A stretch of 64,000 bases of DNA from Lampris incognitus. Taxonomy: Eukaryota; Chordata; Actinopteri; Lampriformes; Lampridae. The notes beneath the pieces were generated by a model. The model saw only the letters and a program-made list of their open reading frames with translations. It was not told the DNA's origin and searched no databases. The stretch's first letter is position 1, and the number at the start of each line of letters is the position of its first letter. This document shows, in pieces, positions 19,401 to 30,235 of the stretch. The stretch spans positions 2,720,437 through 2,784,436 of the forward strand of contig NC_079221.1 of assembly GCF_029633865.1 (NCBI RefSeq), written 5' to 3'. A program made the position numbers and the translations under genes.

Positions 19401-19437
19401 TATTTTGCTCTACTGCAGTATGAGCCCTTTTTATTGT
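16434..19437. repeat. 31-bp satellite-like tandem array, about 97 units
   Basis: A head-to-tail array of a 31-bp unit whose core is GAGCCCTTTTTATTTTGCTC, joined by TACTGCAGTAT or TATTGCAGTAT. Units differ at a few diagnostic positions: GAGCCC or GAGCTC, CTACTGC, CTATTGC or CTGCTGC, GCAGTATG, GCATTATG or GCACTATG, and TTTTTATTTT or TTTTTGTTTT. A marker unit (GCATTATG with TTTTTGTTTT) recurs at about 17183, 17555, 17865 and 18392, at spacings of exactly 12, 10 and 17 units. This indicates multi-unit duplications. It lies between nr4a2 and gpd2. Confidence 0.98.
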
Positions 19438-19439
19438 TA

Positions 19440-19870
19440 TTTCTGCACAACGGGAAACAGGCGGTTCTTGTCTTCACGTGCGGGAGTCTGTGCATGTTGG
19501 ACCTGTTACGTTATTCAGCCCTAATGAAGCGTGGGTCAATATTATTCTTCGCTATCTTATGACAGGAATGTTGTATTTCAATTGTGCTCCAAATTTAGAC
19601 CTCAAGTAGTAGCATGGAGGGGGCGTGGGGCCTACCTATTCATAGAGCTGGGATGCAGCGCATGTGAACCTGGGCGGAGGAAGGGGGGGGGTCATCAGGC
19701 CCACAGCAGCCACTTGTGGTGGGTGAGCCGATTTGGTCCCCGGAGAGGGAAAAGCGAGCAGAATGGAGAGTGACGCAGAAGACGCGCACTTTGACGCAGT
19801 CGCCAGACCCGTCTGAGAATAGCGTCTCTGGCTCTATTGTTCTGCAGGGACGGAGTTACGGAAGACTCGC
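19440..19870. other. Intergenic DNA after the 31-bp array
   Basis: No recognisable coding exon or repeat apart from a G-run at 19684-19690. Confidence 0.5.
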
Positions 19871-19871
19871 T

Positions 19872-20085
19872 GAGCACGGCACAGTCCTGGACCCGCACAC
19901 TGCGGCGGAGTGGGGCTGAGCACGGCACAGTCCTGGACCCGCACAGTGCGGCGGAGTAGGGCTGAGCACGGCACAGTCCTGGACCCGCACAGTGCGGCCG
20001 AGCACGGCACAGTCCTGGACCCGCACACTGCGGCTGAGCACGGCACAGTCCTGGACCCGCACAGTGCGGCGGAGTGGGGCCGAAC
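19872..20085. repeat. 36/46-bp GC-rich minisatellite, five copies
   Basis: Five units sharing GAGCACGGCACAGTCCTGGA followed by CCCGCACAGTGCGGC. Some units carry an extra 10-bp GGAGTGGGGCT-type extension, giving 46-bp and 36-bp forms. A short 9-bp repeat (GTGCAGAAG) follows at 20138-20170. Confidence 0.93.
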
Positions 20086-20219
20086 TTACTGCATGTGCAT
20101 GCGGGCCTGGCGCAGCAAATCCACTCTGAGAGCAGGCAGACGGTGCAGACGGTGCAGAAGGTGCAGAAGGTGGGTGAACTGAGAAAACGCTTAGGGGAGA
20201 CGTGAGCTGGGCCCACTTA

Positions 20220-20358
20220 CCCTCCCCCCTCCTCCCCCATTGTACATGCCAATGAAAACGGTGTCACATTAAAAATGTTACACGATGATTCCGGATTTAT
20301 GAGGTAAATTTAAGGTAAGCCATTAGTGGTCTCACGTAAGTTGCAGCCCACCTGCCCT

Positions 20359-20392
<34 letters not shown>

Positions 20393-21360
20393 TGGGGGGG
20401 GGGAGGGGGTCCAAACAGGCAGTGACACACGAGTAAAGGTGCAGGCAGGAGAAACCCCCTCCACACATCATGGACAGACTCACCTCTAGAGGACACTATT
20501 GTTCACCGCCCACAGATCAACCAGTCCTCATTATACCTGTTCTTCCAATTAAGCCATTAATTATCCTAACCTCGTTAATGTTGTGTGACCACACCAAATC
20601 ATTTTCAGGAAGATTATGATAGTTGCAGTTTGAAGAGAAAAAAAAAGAGGTGTATTAAGCAGCGACACTGAAATCAGTTCCCCAACAAAGACAAGACACA
20701 CAGGCGTCCAGAGACGGAGAGATGGCAAACACGGCAACGCTTCAGTCAAGTACAGTAACCCCACCCCCCACCACCACCCCCCCCTCCACCCGTATACAGG
20801 CTACATACAGTATGTCCTTTCGTTACCGTCATACGGTGAGGCAATGTCACACACATCTTTTCACAACGTTGCAGCTTTAACTTTTGAAGCCCTGGCCCAA
20901 GTGTGTGTGTATGTGTTATCCATTTACCAATTACAATTTACAATCAAAACACAATTAGCAGATTAATTGCCCATTTTACTGTGGAATAATTAACTCCCTA
21001 ATTTATATGCACAATTAATTGACATCATTTGAAAGTGCATTTGGATGTGCTTGGAGCTGGGCCTAATCATATCGAAGCAATTTCCCAAATTTCTGTGTTT
21101 ATTACCGTTTGAGGAGACGCGAGGCGACAGTGCCGGTCATTTAGCGCGTGGCGAGGAGGGGGGAGGGGGGGCGTTTTATATTTATAGGTTCGTATTTTGT
21201 GCTCGTGGCGGGTTGTGACGGCTCACGTTGCTCCACAGGTAAGGACAAAGTCCGGGTCTGCTTGAATCCGCCGCTACGAACAGAACCGCGGTTCTTGACA
21301 GGGCTGCTTTCTGCAGACGCGTCTTGGTGACGTCACGACGCACTCCTTCAACCCGCCGAG
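20220..21360. other. Intergenic, possible conserved noncoding DNA
   Basis: A (TG)n run at 20358-20392 is followed by a G-run. The segment 20925-21100 is rich in ATTA/TAAT cores (AATTACAATTTACAATC, CACAATTAGCAGATTAATTG), which looks like a homeodomain-type noncoding element. That is a pattern impression only. Confidence 0.4.
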
Positions 21361-21361
21361 C

Positions 21362-21587
21362 TGATTGGACAAGTCCGGGTAGCGTAGCGGTCTATTCCGT
21401 TGCCTACCAACACGGGGATCGACGGTTCGAATCCCCGAGTTGCCTCCGGCTTGGTCGGGCGTCCCTGCGGACACAGTCGGCCGTGTCTGCGGGCGGGAGC
21501 CGGGTGTGGGTACGAGTGAGACAATTGGCCAAATACAACTGGGGAGAATAAATCAGGAAGAAAAAAAGGAAGAGATGATTGGACAAG
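21362..21587 (+). mobile_element. tRNA-derived SINE, family A (internally deleted, with TSD)
   Basis: The body (21374-21575) starts TCCGGGTAGCGTAGCGG, which matches the Pol III A-box TRGCNNAGYGG, and has the B-box GGTTCGAATCC at about 21425. It ends CAATTGGCCAAATACAACTG plus an A-rich tail. A perfect 12-bp duplication, TGATTGGACAAG, flanks it at 21362-21373 and 21576-21587. The central section of the full-length family is missing. Confidence 0.93.
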
Positions 21588-21589
21588 AC

Positions 21590-22060
21590 CATAGAAACTG
21601 AAGGAGAGTAGCACGGACGGACATTGACCCGTTTGCCGTGGTCATTGAATGAGTTCAGAAGGTGGCGCTGTTGTGAGCGGTGGTATGGAGTTCAGCTGAT
21701 GAGCCAAACCTCGGGGTTTCCCTCACTAATATCTTCTTAAAGTTTATTGAAGTTGCCAATACCTTAACTTAAATGTCAACTTAAGTGACAAAGTTACCAA
21801 CTACCGGCTACGAACTGTATTCCCCCTGTGCCCATTCAGATGTGTTTTGGATTGATACGCAGGACTTTACAAATGGAGAAATGGGCACGAATGTACAGAT
21901 TAACGTACTTGATGTGACGTTATATTTTGTGTTTTATGGGCTGGACAGCAATATTACCTATATAATTCAGCTTATTCCTGGTAAATTCCACATCCACAAA
22001 TCTAAACGGTCTGACTCCAAACCTGCTTTCATCCAGCTGCTGTTGAGCTCCAGCAGGATG
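21590..22060. other. Intergenic DNA
   Basis: No recognised similarity. The short open frame at 21785-22186 runs into a 13-bp tandem repeat and shows no family resemblance. Confidence 0.5.
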
Positions 22061-22065
22061 GCACC

Positions 22066-22155
22066 TTCACTGGACACCTTCACTGGACACCTTCATTGGA
22101 CACCTTCATTGGACACCTTCACTGGACACCTTCAATGGACACCTTCACTGGACAC
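22066..22155. repeat. 13-bp minisatellite TTCACTGGACACC
   Basis: About seven units of TTCACTGGACACC, with single-base variants TTCATTGGACACC and TTCAATGGACACC. Confidence 0.93.
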
Positions 22156-22435
22156 GGGAAAAACAAAAAGCTGTAAAGACTTTTGATATTTTAAAGAAAG
22201 TGCATTTTATTTGAACTCGAGAGGACTTAAAATGAGTGCACTTTGAACTCCCTTGTCTGTACAAATTTGTTTTTTGTTTCATTTTGTCGTTTTCGCTCTG
22301 TATGACAGTTGTATACCCGTTTGTTGTAAATAACCGTTTAAAGAAACCCCTCATGGATGTGTAGAGGATGCCGGATCTAAAAATGGCGCCTGTTCATGCC
22401 TGTGAGAATTGCTCGCCTGGCGCATACGCCGAAAA

Positions 22436-22520
22436 AGTTTCTGGCTTCCGGGTTACTTCCGGGTACATTACTTCCGGGCCCACTGAATATGCGCAGTAGT
22501 GTTACTCCCATCATGCCTAT
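22436..22520 (+). promoter_or_regulatory. Triple ETS-type site cluster
   Basis: Three CTTCCGGG cores occur within about 40 bases (22444-22478), followed by TGCGCAG (NRF1 half-site-like) and ACTCCCATCATGCC. This combination is typical of TATA-less housekeeping promoters, but no exon is recognisable next to it. Confidence 0.25.
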
Positions 22521-23060
22521 GAGAGCGAGCGAACCGCGTTCATGAATGCTATGCTAGCGGCCTTCATGGATGCGAACTCAAGCGCTCTTGGCGTGTGAAC
22601 GAGAGGGCTCGGCCTTGTGTCGTTTATTCACCTTTACCTTTGATTTGTGTTCATCCGAACAGCGTTTTGTTTAACCTCGCAAAGATCCTCGTACCCCAGA
22701 CACAACATGACCGCGCATAGAGCGCTCGTACACAGCCGTGACGTCATGCAGAAAAAATGATTTGTCTGGGCTTTGGAAACTTTTTAAAAAGATTTAAACC
22801 CCATGACTTAAAAATATAGATTAGCAAGAGTAATAATTGACCATGATTATAGCTGCAAGTGTCCTGCCAACAGTGTTACAGGCGTCTCTTTTACAACGGT
22901 GGTCTACGGGGGAAATGCTTTTTGGGCCGCAGGGGATTTTTCGCTGCAATACCGCGAGTGACCACTGGAAAAAAATTGGCTGAGAGGCGGCGCCGTATCC
23001 AGTTCCGCTATAATACATCCGGTAATACTCCACTGCTCGTTTGATCGAGTCCGTGACTTA

Positions 23061-23340
23061 GGGCGTCCGGGTAGCATAGCGGTCTATTCCGTTAGCTACC
23101 AACACGGGGGTCGGCCGTTCGAATCCCCGTGTTACCTCCAGCTTGGTCGGGCGTCCCTACGGATGTCTGCAGGTGGGAAGGCGGATGGTGGGTATTTATC
23201 CTGGTCGCCGCACTAGCGCCTCCTCTGGTCGGTCGGGGCGCCCCCGGGTCGGCAGAGAGCAGGAGGAGCAGTGACCGGGACGGCTAAAAAAAAAGCGGGG
23301 TAATTGGCCAAATACAACTGGGGAGAAAAAAGGGGGAAAT
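23061..23340 (+). mobile_element. tRNA-derived SINE, family A
   Basis: The head GGGCGTCCGGGTAGCATAGC carries the A-box, and CCGTTCGAATCCCC carries the B-box. The tail reads GGTAATTGGCCAAATACAAC followed by GGGGAGAAAAAAGGGGG. The copy is partly deleted centrally. No clear TSD. Confidence 0.9.
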
Positions 23341-24245
23341 TGGAGAGAAAAAAGCCCGCAACTTACTGCAAGTACTGCAAGTCGGTTTATATGGAAGTTG
23401 TCTCAGAAATCACTCAGTACTCACACTATAAACCACTATAGTCCACTATACAGTGACTTCGCCATTTTGTAGTGCTGTGCGAATGTATAGTGGGGATTAT
23501 TATACCCTGTAAGGTGTATAACAGTTCCCACTCAATGTATCCCACAATGCATCGGGGAAAGTACCGATGGTCACTAACCAAGTAATACAGCAACTTCGGG
23601 GGGGGGGGCGGTTCGGGAACCGTTGCAACCGGGACGCGAACCCAGATCTACCGCACCACGGGCGACAACGTTAACCAGTTGACTAAAGGTTCCGACCCGT
23701 TAGCCAACGGCTAGCGAGTCTGATTTATCCGTGCACGTCACACTACCATCATGCATAGCGCGGAGAGAAAAATGGCAGACGGACAAGAGGAGAGAGCGCC
23801 ACGAGAGAGAGCTGGCGTACAAATGTAAGCAATTTTCGGTTTAACTTTGTTAAATTTATCTAATATATCATATACTTTTACTTAAGTAACACGTATTTAG
23901 AAATCACGTCAGGACACAGCGCTGTCGCTCGACACAACCGCTACGTTCTTTATTTAGACTGACACAGCATCACAGGCAGACCCGATCAAACAACCCAGAG
24001 CCCGCAGGCATCACCAATCGATCCCAGCACAATAGAACAGCACCAAATCAAATGCAGCACTGTCGATGTGTGCAGACATAACAGTATTATTATTACTATT
24101 TATGATGGACGGTCCACCCGATGTTGAGCTGGCACGTTTTAGTTGTGCAATAGCAATGACGTAATGAAAACGACCCGAGTGTTTGTTAATTTTGCCGATG
24201 AGCTCACGGCGCGGGCCTCTACACACAGCCGGCAGGCAGTCGTGG
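23340..24245. other. Intergenic DNA with a tRNA-like repeat fragment
   Basis: The stretch at about 23598-23720 (ACCACGGGCGACAACGTTAA, then CCAGTTGACTAAAGG) is related to the foldback element at 60.3-60.7 kb. Nothing else is recognised. Confidence 0.5.
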
Positions 24246-24249
24246 ATGG

Positions 24250-24520
24250 GTGGAGGCTGGTTCCCATCCATGCAGACAACGGAACGGCAGTAGAGAACGG
24301 TCAACTGAGCATGCGCGAAATGCCTCTGCCTCCACCATGCCTCCACACACCCTGCGTAGCATCCAGGCGCTAGGATTCTAGGAAGACCCGCCCCTACTCT
24401 GCGTCTGATTAGCTAACTTTAACCCTAACCCCGCCCTAACCCTACCCAAACAACGGAGGCAGCGAGTACTTGCGCATGCTCAGTTGACCGTTCTCTGCAT
24501 CGACGGGAACTAGCCTCTAC
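24250..24520. mobile_element. Inverted-repeat element (MITE-like) with telomere-like core
   Basis: The left arm (24250-24316) and right arm (24472-24520) are inverted copies sharing ACGGTCAACTGAGCATGCGC. They extend outward through GAGGCTRGTTCCC, with one roughly 18-bp length difference. The core includes TTAACCCTAACCCC and CCCTAACCCT near 24418-24447. It resembles a nonautonomous DNA element, but no target duplication is evident. Confidence 0.6.
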
Positions 24521-24529
24521 CGTCTTGGA

Positions 24530-25034
24530 GTAGTGAGTGACGTCGGACACTTCTTACGTCACTTCTTTGCGACGGCAGCGGTTCAGTTAAAAATGGCCGC
24601 CGCTCTGACCGTCCCGCTCTGTTGATTTGAATGGGAATGTCCGTTCCGGTCCCATTCGGTTTCTGTGGACCAGACGCTCTCATCGGCATATTTGACTGAC
24701 GGACCGTGATGTCGATCATGCGGCGGATACTTCCTCATCCGGTTCCTGGGGGATGGCTGTTTGTAACCGGATGCCGAGCGTGTGCCTCAGACGGTTCCCG
24801 CGGTTCAGCCGCTTGTCGGGCCGACCGGCTTGATAACGTTAAGACGCTCCAACGGAACATCACTACCGGCGCAGTTAGCATGCGCTAGCTTAATCGGGAG
24901 TTTCCGGGCGGGTCACATGTGACGTCGCTCGCTTTGTGTCGTCTTTGCTGACAAGTCAACGCGACACGACACTACACTACACTACACTGCACCGTCAGGC
25001 GGTCGCGCACAACACAGGCCAAAAGCCGTGCCAG
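24530..25034 (+). promoter_or_regulatory. CpG-rich block, candidate gpd2 promoter and 5' UTR exon
   Basis: CpG-dense sequence with AAAATGGCCGCCG, the 12-bp palindrome GTCACATGTGAC (24912-24923), and an overlapping TGACGTCG CRE-like site. It ends in a good donor, GCCAG|GTAACG, at 25034/25035. It lies 9.7 kb upstream of the first recognisable gpd2 coding exon and in the right orientation, so it could be the old noncoding first exon. This is inference only. Confidence 0.3.
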
Positions 25035-25203
25035 GTAACGTTAGGTGGCGCTGTTTCAACCTTTACAGGTTCGCATGTCTCGCTATACTGTGGTTATTTT
25101 ACCTCCCAGCTGCTGTTAGTGTTGCTATATCCTTATTCTTGTGTATTTTTTATTTTTCCCGCAGAAGCTGTAGGTCGGACACAGAAAAAAAAATCCCTCG
25201 TAT

Positions 25204-25297
25204 TGGTATGATGCTGGGCGGCACGGTGGCCAGCAAGAAGGTCCTGGGTTCGAGCCCCCAAGGTTGTCCCGGGTGCGAGGAAACCGTGTGTGTGTGT

Positions 25298-25396
<99 letters not shown>

Positions 25397-25524
25397 CCCT
25401 GTGTGATGGTCTGGCGGTCTGTCCAGGGTGTCTCTCTGACTGCTGGGATAGGCTCCAGCATCCCCGTGACCCTGAGAGCAGGATAAGCGGTTTGGATAAT
25501 GGAAGGATGGATGGTATGATGCTG
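25204..25524 (+). mobile_element. tRNA-derived SINE, family C, with TSD
   Basis: The body 25217-25511 starts GGCGGCACGGTGGC and has the B-box-like GGGTTCGAGCCCC. It ends GGATAAGCGGTTTGGATAAT plus GGAAGGATGGA. The centre has been replaced by a (TC)n expansion. A perfect 13-bp duplication, TGGTATGATGCTG, lies at 25204-25216 and 25512-25524. Confidence 0.93.
25300..25394. repeat. (TC)n microsatellite inside SINE
   Basis: About 47 uninterrupted TC units following a short TG run. It occupies the SINE segment that normally holds a CA/TG stretch. Confidence 0.95.
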
Positions 25525-26868
25525 ACATATTTACATTTCAGTGCTCCAAAATAGGTATGAACCCCCCCCCCAGTTAATCAACCCTTTACACTATAGGCTA
25601 AATACGTTTTTAAATATATGTATTGTTAACAAGAATTACAAATGAGAGGAACAATGTTATTTGCTTTGAATTGTAATCTGGGTGGTTTAAAAAAATCTGT
25701 CAGTGAGATTTACAAACCTGATATCATTTCAAAGCCCCGGAGGCTATCAAACTTTCTGAGAATTAAACAGCCCCGCCCTGAAGGCATTCCTTTGCCCCAT
25801 GTCTTCTTTCCATTTCTAGATTCCCACTTTACAAGCTTAAATGTCTACTTAATATGCTTTAATGCCTGCTCTTTAGAGCCAGGGAGCACTTCATCACTTT
25901 AATACACCTTTATATAACACACTGTTAACTAGCAATGCCTTATGGAACAGCTTGTCTTGCAGCTGGAAGGCGCCTCCATGGCATGATGGAGATACCTGTT
26001 CACCATTCACAATGAGACAGTAAAATGGGGATGGAGGCTCTGCACAGGGCTGCTGTCTATATCAGTCAGTGATGAATATTCATGAATCACGGTGTCATGA
26101 CATGTTCTGTAATTGGCAGCAACATTAGTAATGACACTGCTGGTATCAAGTCCCTGCATATTCATGTGGTGGGGCAATATTTCCTCACGGTGCTGTTTTT
26201 TCTTTCCTTCCAAAAGTGAAAATGTATTCTGAAGCTGCAGGTGTCCTCGCTGCCACAATCAATTGCTAGTTGGATTGTGCCCCAGTGAAAATCAGACAAA
26301 CCATTAGTTTCTTTGTCAATCTCTTTGATTAATAATATATATGAATTACAGGGGGTTTAGAGGACTCTAAACAGGTTAAACTGAATATCTTTATAATTGG
26401 TATGAATGTAGGCCTCAAGGATACCTACCTGCCATATCATTTTTATTAGCTATTAGCCAGTATGAGGTGTTAAAAGATCAATAGTAAAAGGTATCAACTA
26501 CTTTGGACTCATAGCCTTAAAAGCAATAGGTATAGTGTGTTCTCATTTCGGCTGTATGTGAAATGTGTTTGTGTTAACTAATGCTATACTCTCATTTTTC
26601 TTTTTTCCAAGTTATTTGAGATGTATGTATGACTAAATATGTGCGTATTCGAAGCTTCATCCAGGTTAATCACTGAAAGATAGCGTACGGTGGCAGAGTT
26701 TACTCTAGAACCTGCATTCTTATATTCCATTTAGGTCTTTCAGAGAAATCTTGGGGAGTTGGTTCAAGCTTTACCTAAGCTGCATGGTTTTTTCCTTAAA
26801 GAGGCTGGGTGGGCAGAATTTTCTCTACCTTAGAGCAGTGCGAAATCCCAGTTGTGGACTTATGAGGC
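25525..26868. other. Intergenic DNA, no gene recognised
   Basis: AT-rich single-copy-looking sequence. I found no protein similarity or repeat structure in it apart from a C-run at 25561-25571. Confidence 0.5.
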
Positions 26869-28095
26869 TGTTCGGGGTTTTAACCCTGAAATGAATAGCT
26901 GGATATAAAGGTATTGACTGCTATAGGGCTGCTATCAGAGAGCACTCAAGTCACCAGGGTAAGTTTAACTTGTTTATTAAAGGACGATAAAATTTTCCTA
27001 GAGGAAAAAAGATGAAGTAGAAGTTTCTGAAATTAATATGTACATGAATGTAAGATATTCCAATTAGTTGAACATAGGCTAATCGTAGCCCAATTCTAAG
27101 AAACTATATGTTCTGTTAAATGTAACTGTATCTGTTCTGACAGACCGTTTCTCCTAATTATTCACTGAAGTACTTTACACCTCTCAATATGTAAAGGAAA
27201 TAAAGCACCAGTTTTATAATAGCAAACTGAGGCAACTATTACTCATTAAAAATTATAATGTTGGGGGTGTCCGGGTGGCGTAGCGGTCTATTCCATTGCC
27301 TACCAACACAGGGATCGCCAGTTCGAATCCCCGTGTCACCTCCGGCTTGGTCGGGCGTCCCTACAGACACAATTGGCCGTGTCTGCGGGTGGGAAGCCGG
27401 ATTTGGGTAATTGTCCTGGTCGCTGCACTAGGCCTAGCGCCTCCTCTGGTCGGTTTGGGCACCTGTTCGAGGGGGGGGGGATAGCATGATCCTCCCACGT
27501 GCTACATCCCCCTGGCGAAATTCCTCACTGTCGAGTGAGATTGCAGGTTTTTTGCAACCCTCCCCGGATCGGCAGAGGGGTGGAGCAGCGACCGGGATGG
27601 CTCGGAAGAGTGGGGTAATTGGCCAAATACAATTGGGGAGACAAAGGGGGGGAAAATCCCCCCCCCAAAAAAAGAATAACGTTAATGAAACACGCTTGAA
27701 ATGTGTGCACAACCGGGAGGAAAGGTTAGCTTAAATACACCGCATCACATAATTTCCATAATTGCAATTATCTCAATAAATTATCAGTTCGATTCTACCA
27801 GAGTAAAGTACTGCAAACGTTTCTAATATTACAAAGAAAAAACGTCTGAAATGCAACCTAAACATTGACAATAATAAGGAAATACAGAGAAAAAATAACT
27901 TGCATTGTCTCTGACTTCTATGTAGGCTATCGTCCTTAGGAAAATATGTACGTGATTAATGACGGAATGTGCCATACTGGCCTAAAGTTCTTAACATGCG
28001 TACTTAGCTACATAATTGTTGTAGCCATTAACTATATTAAACCACTGCACCATGCAATAAGTTGAGTCTCTGACAATCTGTCAGTGAAGAATTCG
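26869..28095 (-). repeat. LTR copy 1 (3' LTR of the minus-strand element), SINE inside
   Basis: Matches LTR copy 2 over its whole length apart from a family-A SINE at 27264-27675. Without the SINE it is about 815 bp. Confidence 0.75.
27264..27675 (+). mobile_element. tRNA-derived SINE, family A, inside an LTR
   Basis: Near full-length copy: head GTCCGGGTGGCGTAGCGG (A-box), CAGTTCGAATCCCC (B-box), central CCTCCTCTGGTCGGT, and tail TGGGGTAATTGGCCAAATAC plus a poly-purine end. The flanks ATAATGTT and ATAACGTT are a probable 8-bp duplication with one mismatch. The second LTR at 34.09 kb shows the unoccupied site. Confidence 0.92.
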
Positions 28096-28460
28096 TTGTA
28101 CGTTGTGGAAGGACTGAAGTGGAATCTTCCGCAGATGAGCGTGCAGTCTCTGAAGCATCTGTACTGGGTAGCTCTGCTCCACCAAACCCATCCTGGAAGC
28201 AGTGAATGCTCCATGGACCTTATAGCGCTTTCCTGAATTATCCTTGGGCGAAATCTCAAAGGTGACCTTGGATCCACTCTCCACTGAGGAGAGTAATAGT
28301 CATACAGTTCGGCGGAAAAGGCTCTCCCACTCACCAGCTAACTGTAGGTAGGGCCATGGTCTGCTGAACACCGTCATCTAAGACTGCGAAAGTTTGCAAT
28401 GACTTGGAGTTGTTGGGAAGTAGAACTGGCACAACCTTCAAAAGCAATTTAGCTGAATGG
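28095..28460 (-). pseudogene. BEL/Pao aspartic protease-like remnant
   Basis: Minus-strand reading includes FAVLDDG (retropepsin-like DDG active-site motif) in the context VVPVLLPNNSKSLQTF. It is followed in another frame by KVTFEISPKDNSGKRYKVHG and the segment ending PLQSFHNVQRIL, typical of the BEL protease-flanking region. A stop and a frame change separate the parts, and nothing of RT follows. Assignment is from motif memory only. Confidence 0.6.
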
Positions 28461-28869
28461 GATGGAGGGTGTCCGATAGATTCAACTTTTGGAGGTGCCT
28501 GATGAAGGGTTGATTGAATTATCTTGGGCTACCCATGGAGGACTTGATGGTGGATGCCACCACAGTCGCTGCAGGGCCTCTTATGAATCAGAACAGGCAC
28601 ACTTTCAGCAACGGTTTCCTTCGGTGATCAATTTGACCAGATCTTTTGCTGATTGTTCTTTAATACTGTTGTAGTGAGTAATATAGTGCTTTCTGCTGTT
28701 ACAAAAAAGTTAATGCACCTTGGGCGACTTCCTCTGTTTGGACTGTATGGATGAGCCAGATACCTGGGGCTCTGTGGACTCTGTACCATGGTAAATGGTC
28801 GCACTTTGAATTTTGGTATTAGCTGGAGCTTTCTCCTTCCCACTGCTTGGAGGCTTTGCTTGTTGGTAG

Positions 28870-30235
28870 TGCTGTACTAACCAACTCGACAGCCCCTGCT
28901 ATTGGGCCTTGGATTGGAGCCATCCATCAAAGTCCTGCAGATTGTAAGGGTTGAGGCTTGTAGAGTTGAACTTCCCCTGGAGCTGCAGGGACTTAATAAA
29001 TCCACCCCAGAGATACTTTGGTAGCTTGCTGAGCAGACGGTCCATGTGTGAACAGCAATTAAGCTCAATACCTTGGCCTTCCTCCAGGGAAAGGAGCATG
29101 CTGACTAGGAGGTGAACCCGTGAGGAGAAGTTCTGGAAGGTACGGGGGTAATTAGCTTTCACCTTGCTGTTATTTTGCTCTGAGCCAACTGGTGTGGCAT
29201 GTTCCAACAGTACGTGATACATTTACTTCTCATTCAGTTCCAGGTGAGGATCCAGGAGGTTATCCAGCACCAGTTTCATATTAGCAAACTCTTTCACTGT
29301 CAGAGGAGGAGTTTGGAATAGTGGGCTTTGATGCACTGTACCATGGAGGATGCTACAGTCTGGGCTGATGGCAGCTGAGGAGGGACTGCTAGCGCTGGAC
29401 TAGTCACTCGTGGAGCAGAGAATTGGGTTTGAGGCAGTGAAGCTAACGGAGATATAAGAGCATAGTGAGGGGAAGCGTAGCTCAAATAAATGGGAGCAGT
29501 GCCTTGTTGCAGCTGTGGATTCAGCACAGTAGGATAGCTGTGAGGCACAGTAGGGTGCAGATGTACAGAAGCTAGAGTGGTCGACTGCTGTTGGACTGGA
29601 GACAGTGAGGTCTGACCAGGAGCAGCGTAAAGTTGAGATGGTCCAATGGGCTGTGACAGTACAGGCCCTGGATTGGCAAGGTGCTGCTGCTTGGCCAATA
29701 CTGGAGTTATCATACCATAGCAGATTGGTGCATGGAGTGGGTCCTGATGCTGCTAAGGGTCTGGATGAATTTGGTATGAATGTGAGTCACTTCCTGATCG
29801 ACTGTTTGATTGCTCTGTCTCCTCCTTGGGAGTATAAACGCTTGTCTTTGGCTTAACCACTAGCTCTGGAGATGTATAATAGGTGGCCTGTCTGTCAATG
29901 TGAGACTTTGTGTTATTGACTGGTTCAATATGGGTGGTGGTCCTGGCAAGCATGATATACCCTTTGTATGTTGAGGGACCTCATCTGCTTCTTTATCCAT
30001 TGGGAATGATGTGATGTGCTCCATTAACTCCTGAAAACGATGCTGTTGTTTTTCATACTGAGCTAATTTGCTGGTAAGCTGAGCTATTTCAGCAGCCTCT
30101 TCCCTTCCATGCCCAGAGATGGACTTGACTAGTTTCCTCAATGAATCCATACTCAGAAGATCTGCTGAGTCGGTGCTGTGTGCAGCTGTGTACCTACCCA
30201 GATTTGAGGGTTTACCTGCCTGGCTACCACTCACT
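28870..30235 (-). pseudogene. BEL/Pao gag-like remnant
   Basis: Three minus-strand segments lie in order. The first (30234-29860) is rich in Lys, Glu and Gln, coiled-coil-like (REEAAEIAQLTSKLAQYEKQ). The second (29713-29300) is rich in Pro, Gln and Ser and low in complexity. The third (29222-28899) carries YPRTFQNFSSRVHLLVSMLL and LLSKLPKYLWGGFI, which resembles the DUF1759 gag domain of BEL elements. Stops and frame changes separate them, so no intact protein is encoded. Confidence 0.6.

Noticed and set aside
16434-19437. CRISPR-like array
   Set aside because: The units are contiguous with no unique spacers, the setting is a vertebrate genome, and no cas genes are present. It is a tandem satellite-like repeat.
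25133-25554. Arg/Glu- or Ser/Leu-rich frames
   Set aside because: Translation of a (TC)n run inside a SINE.
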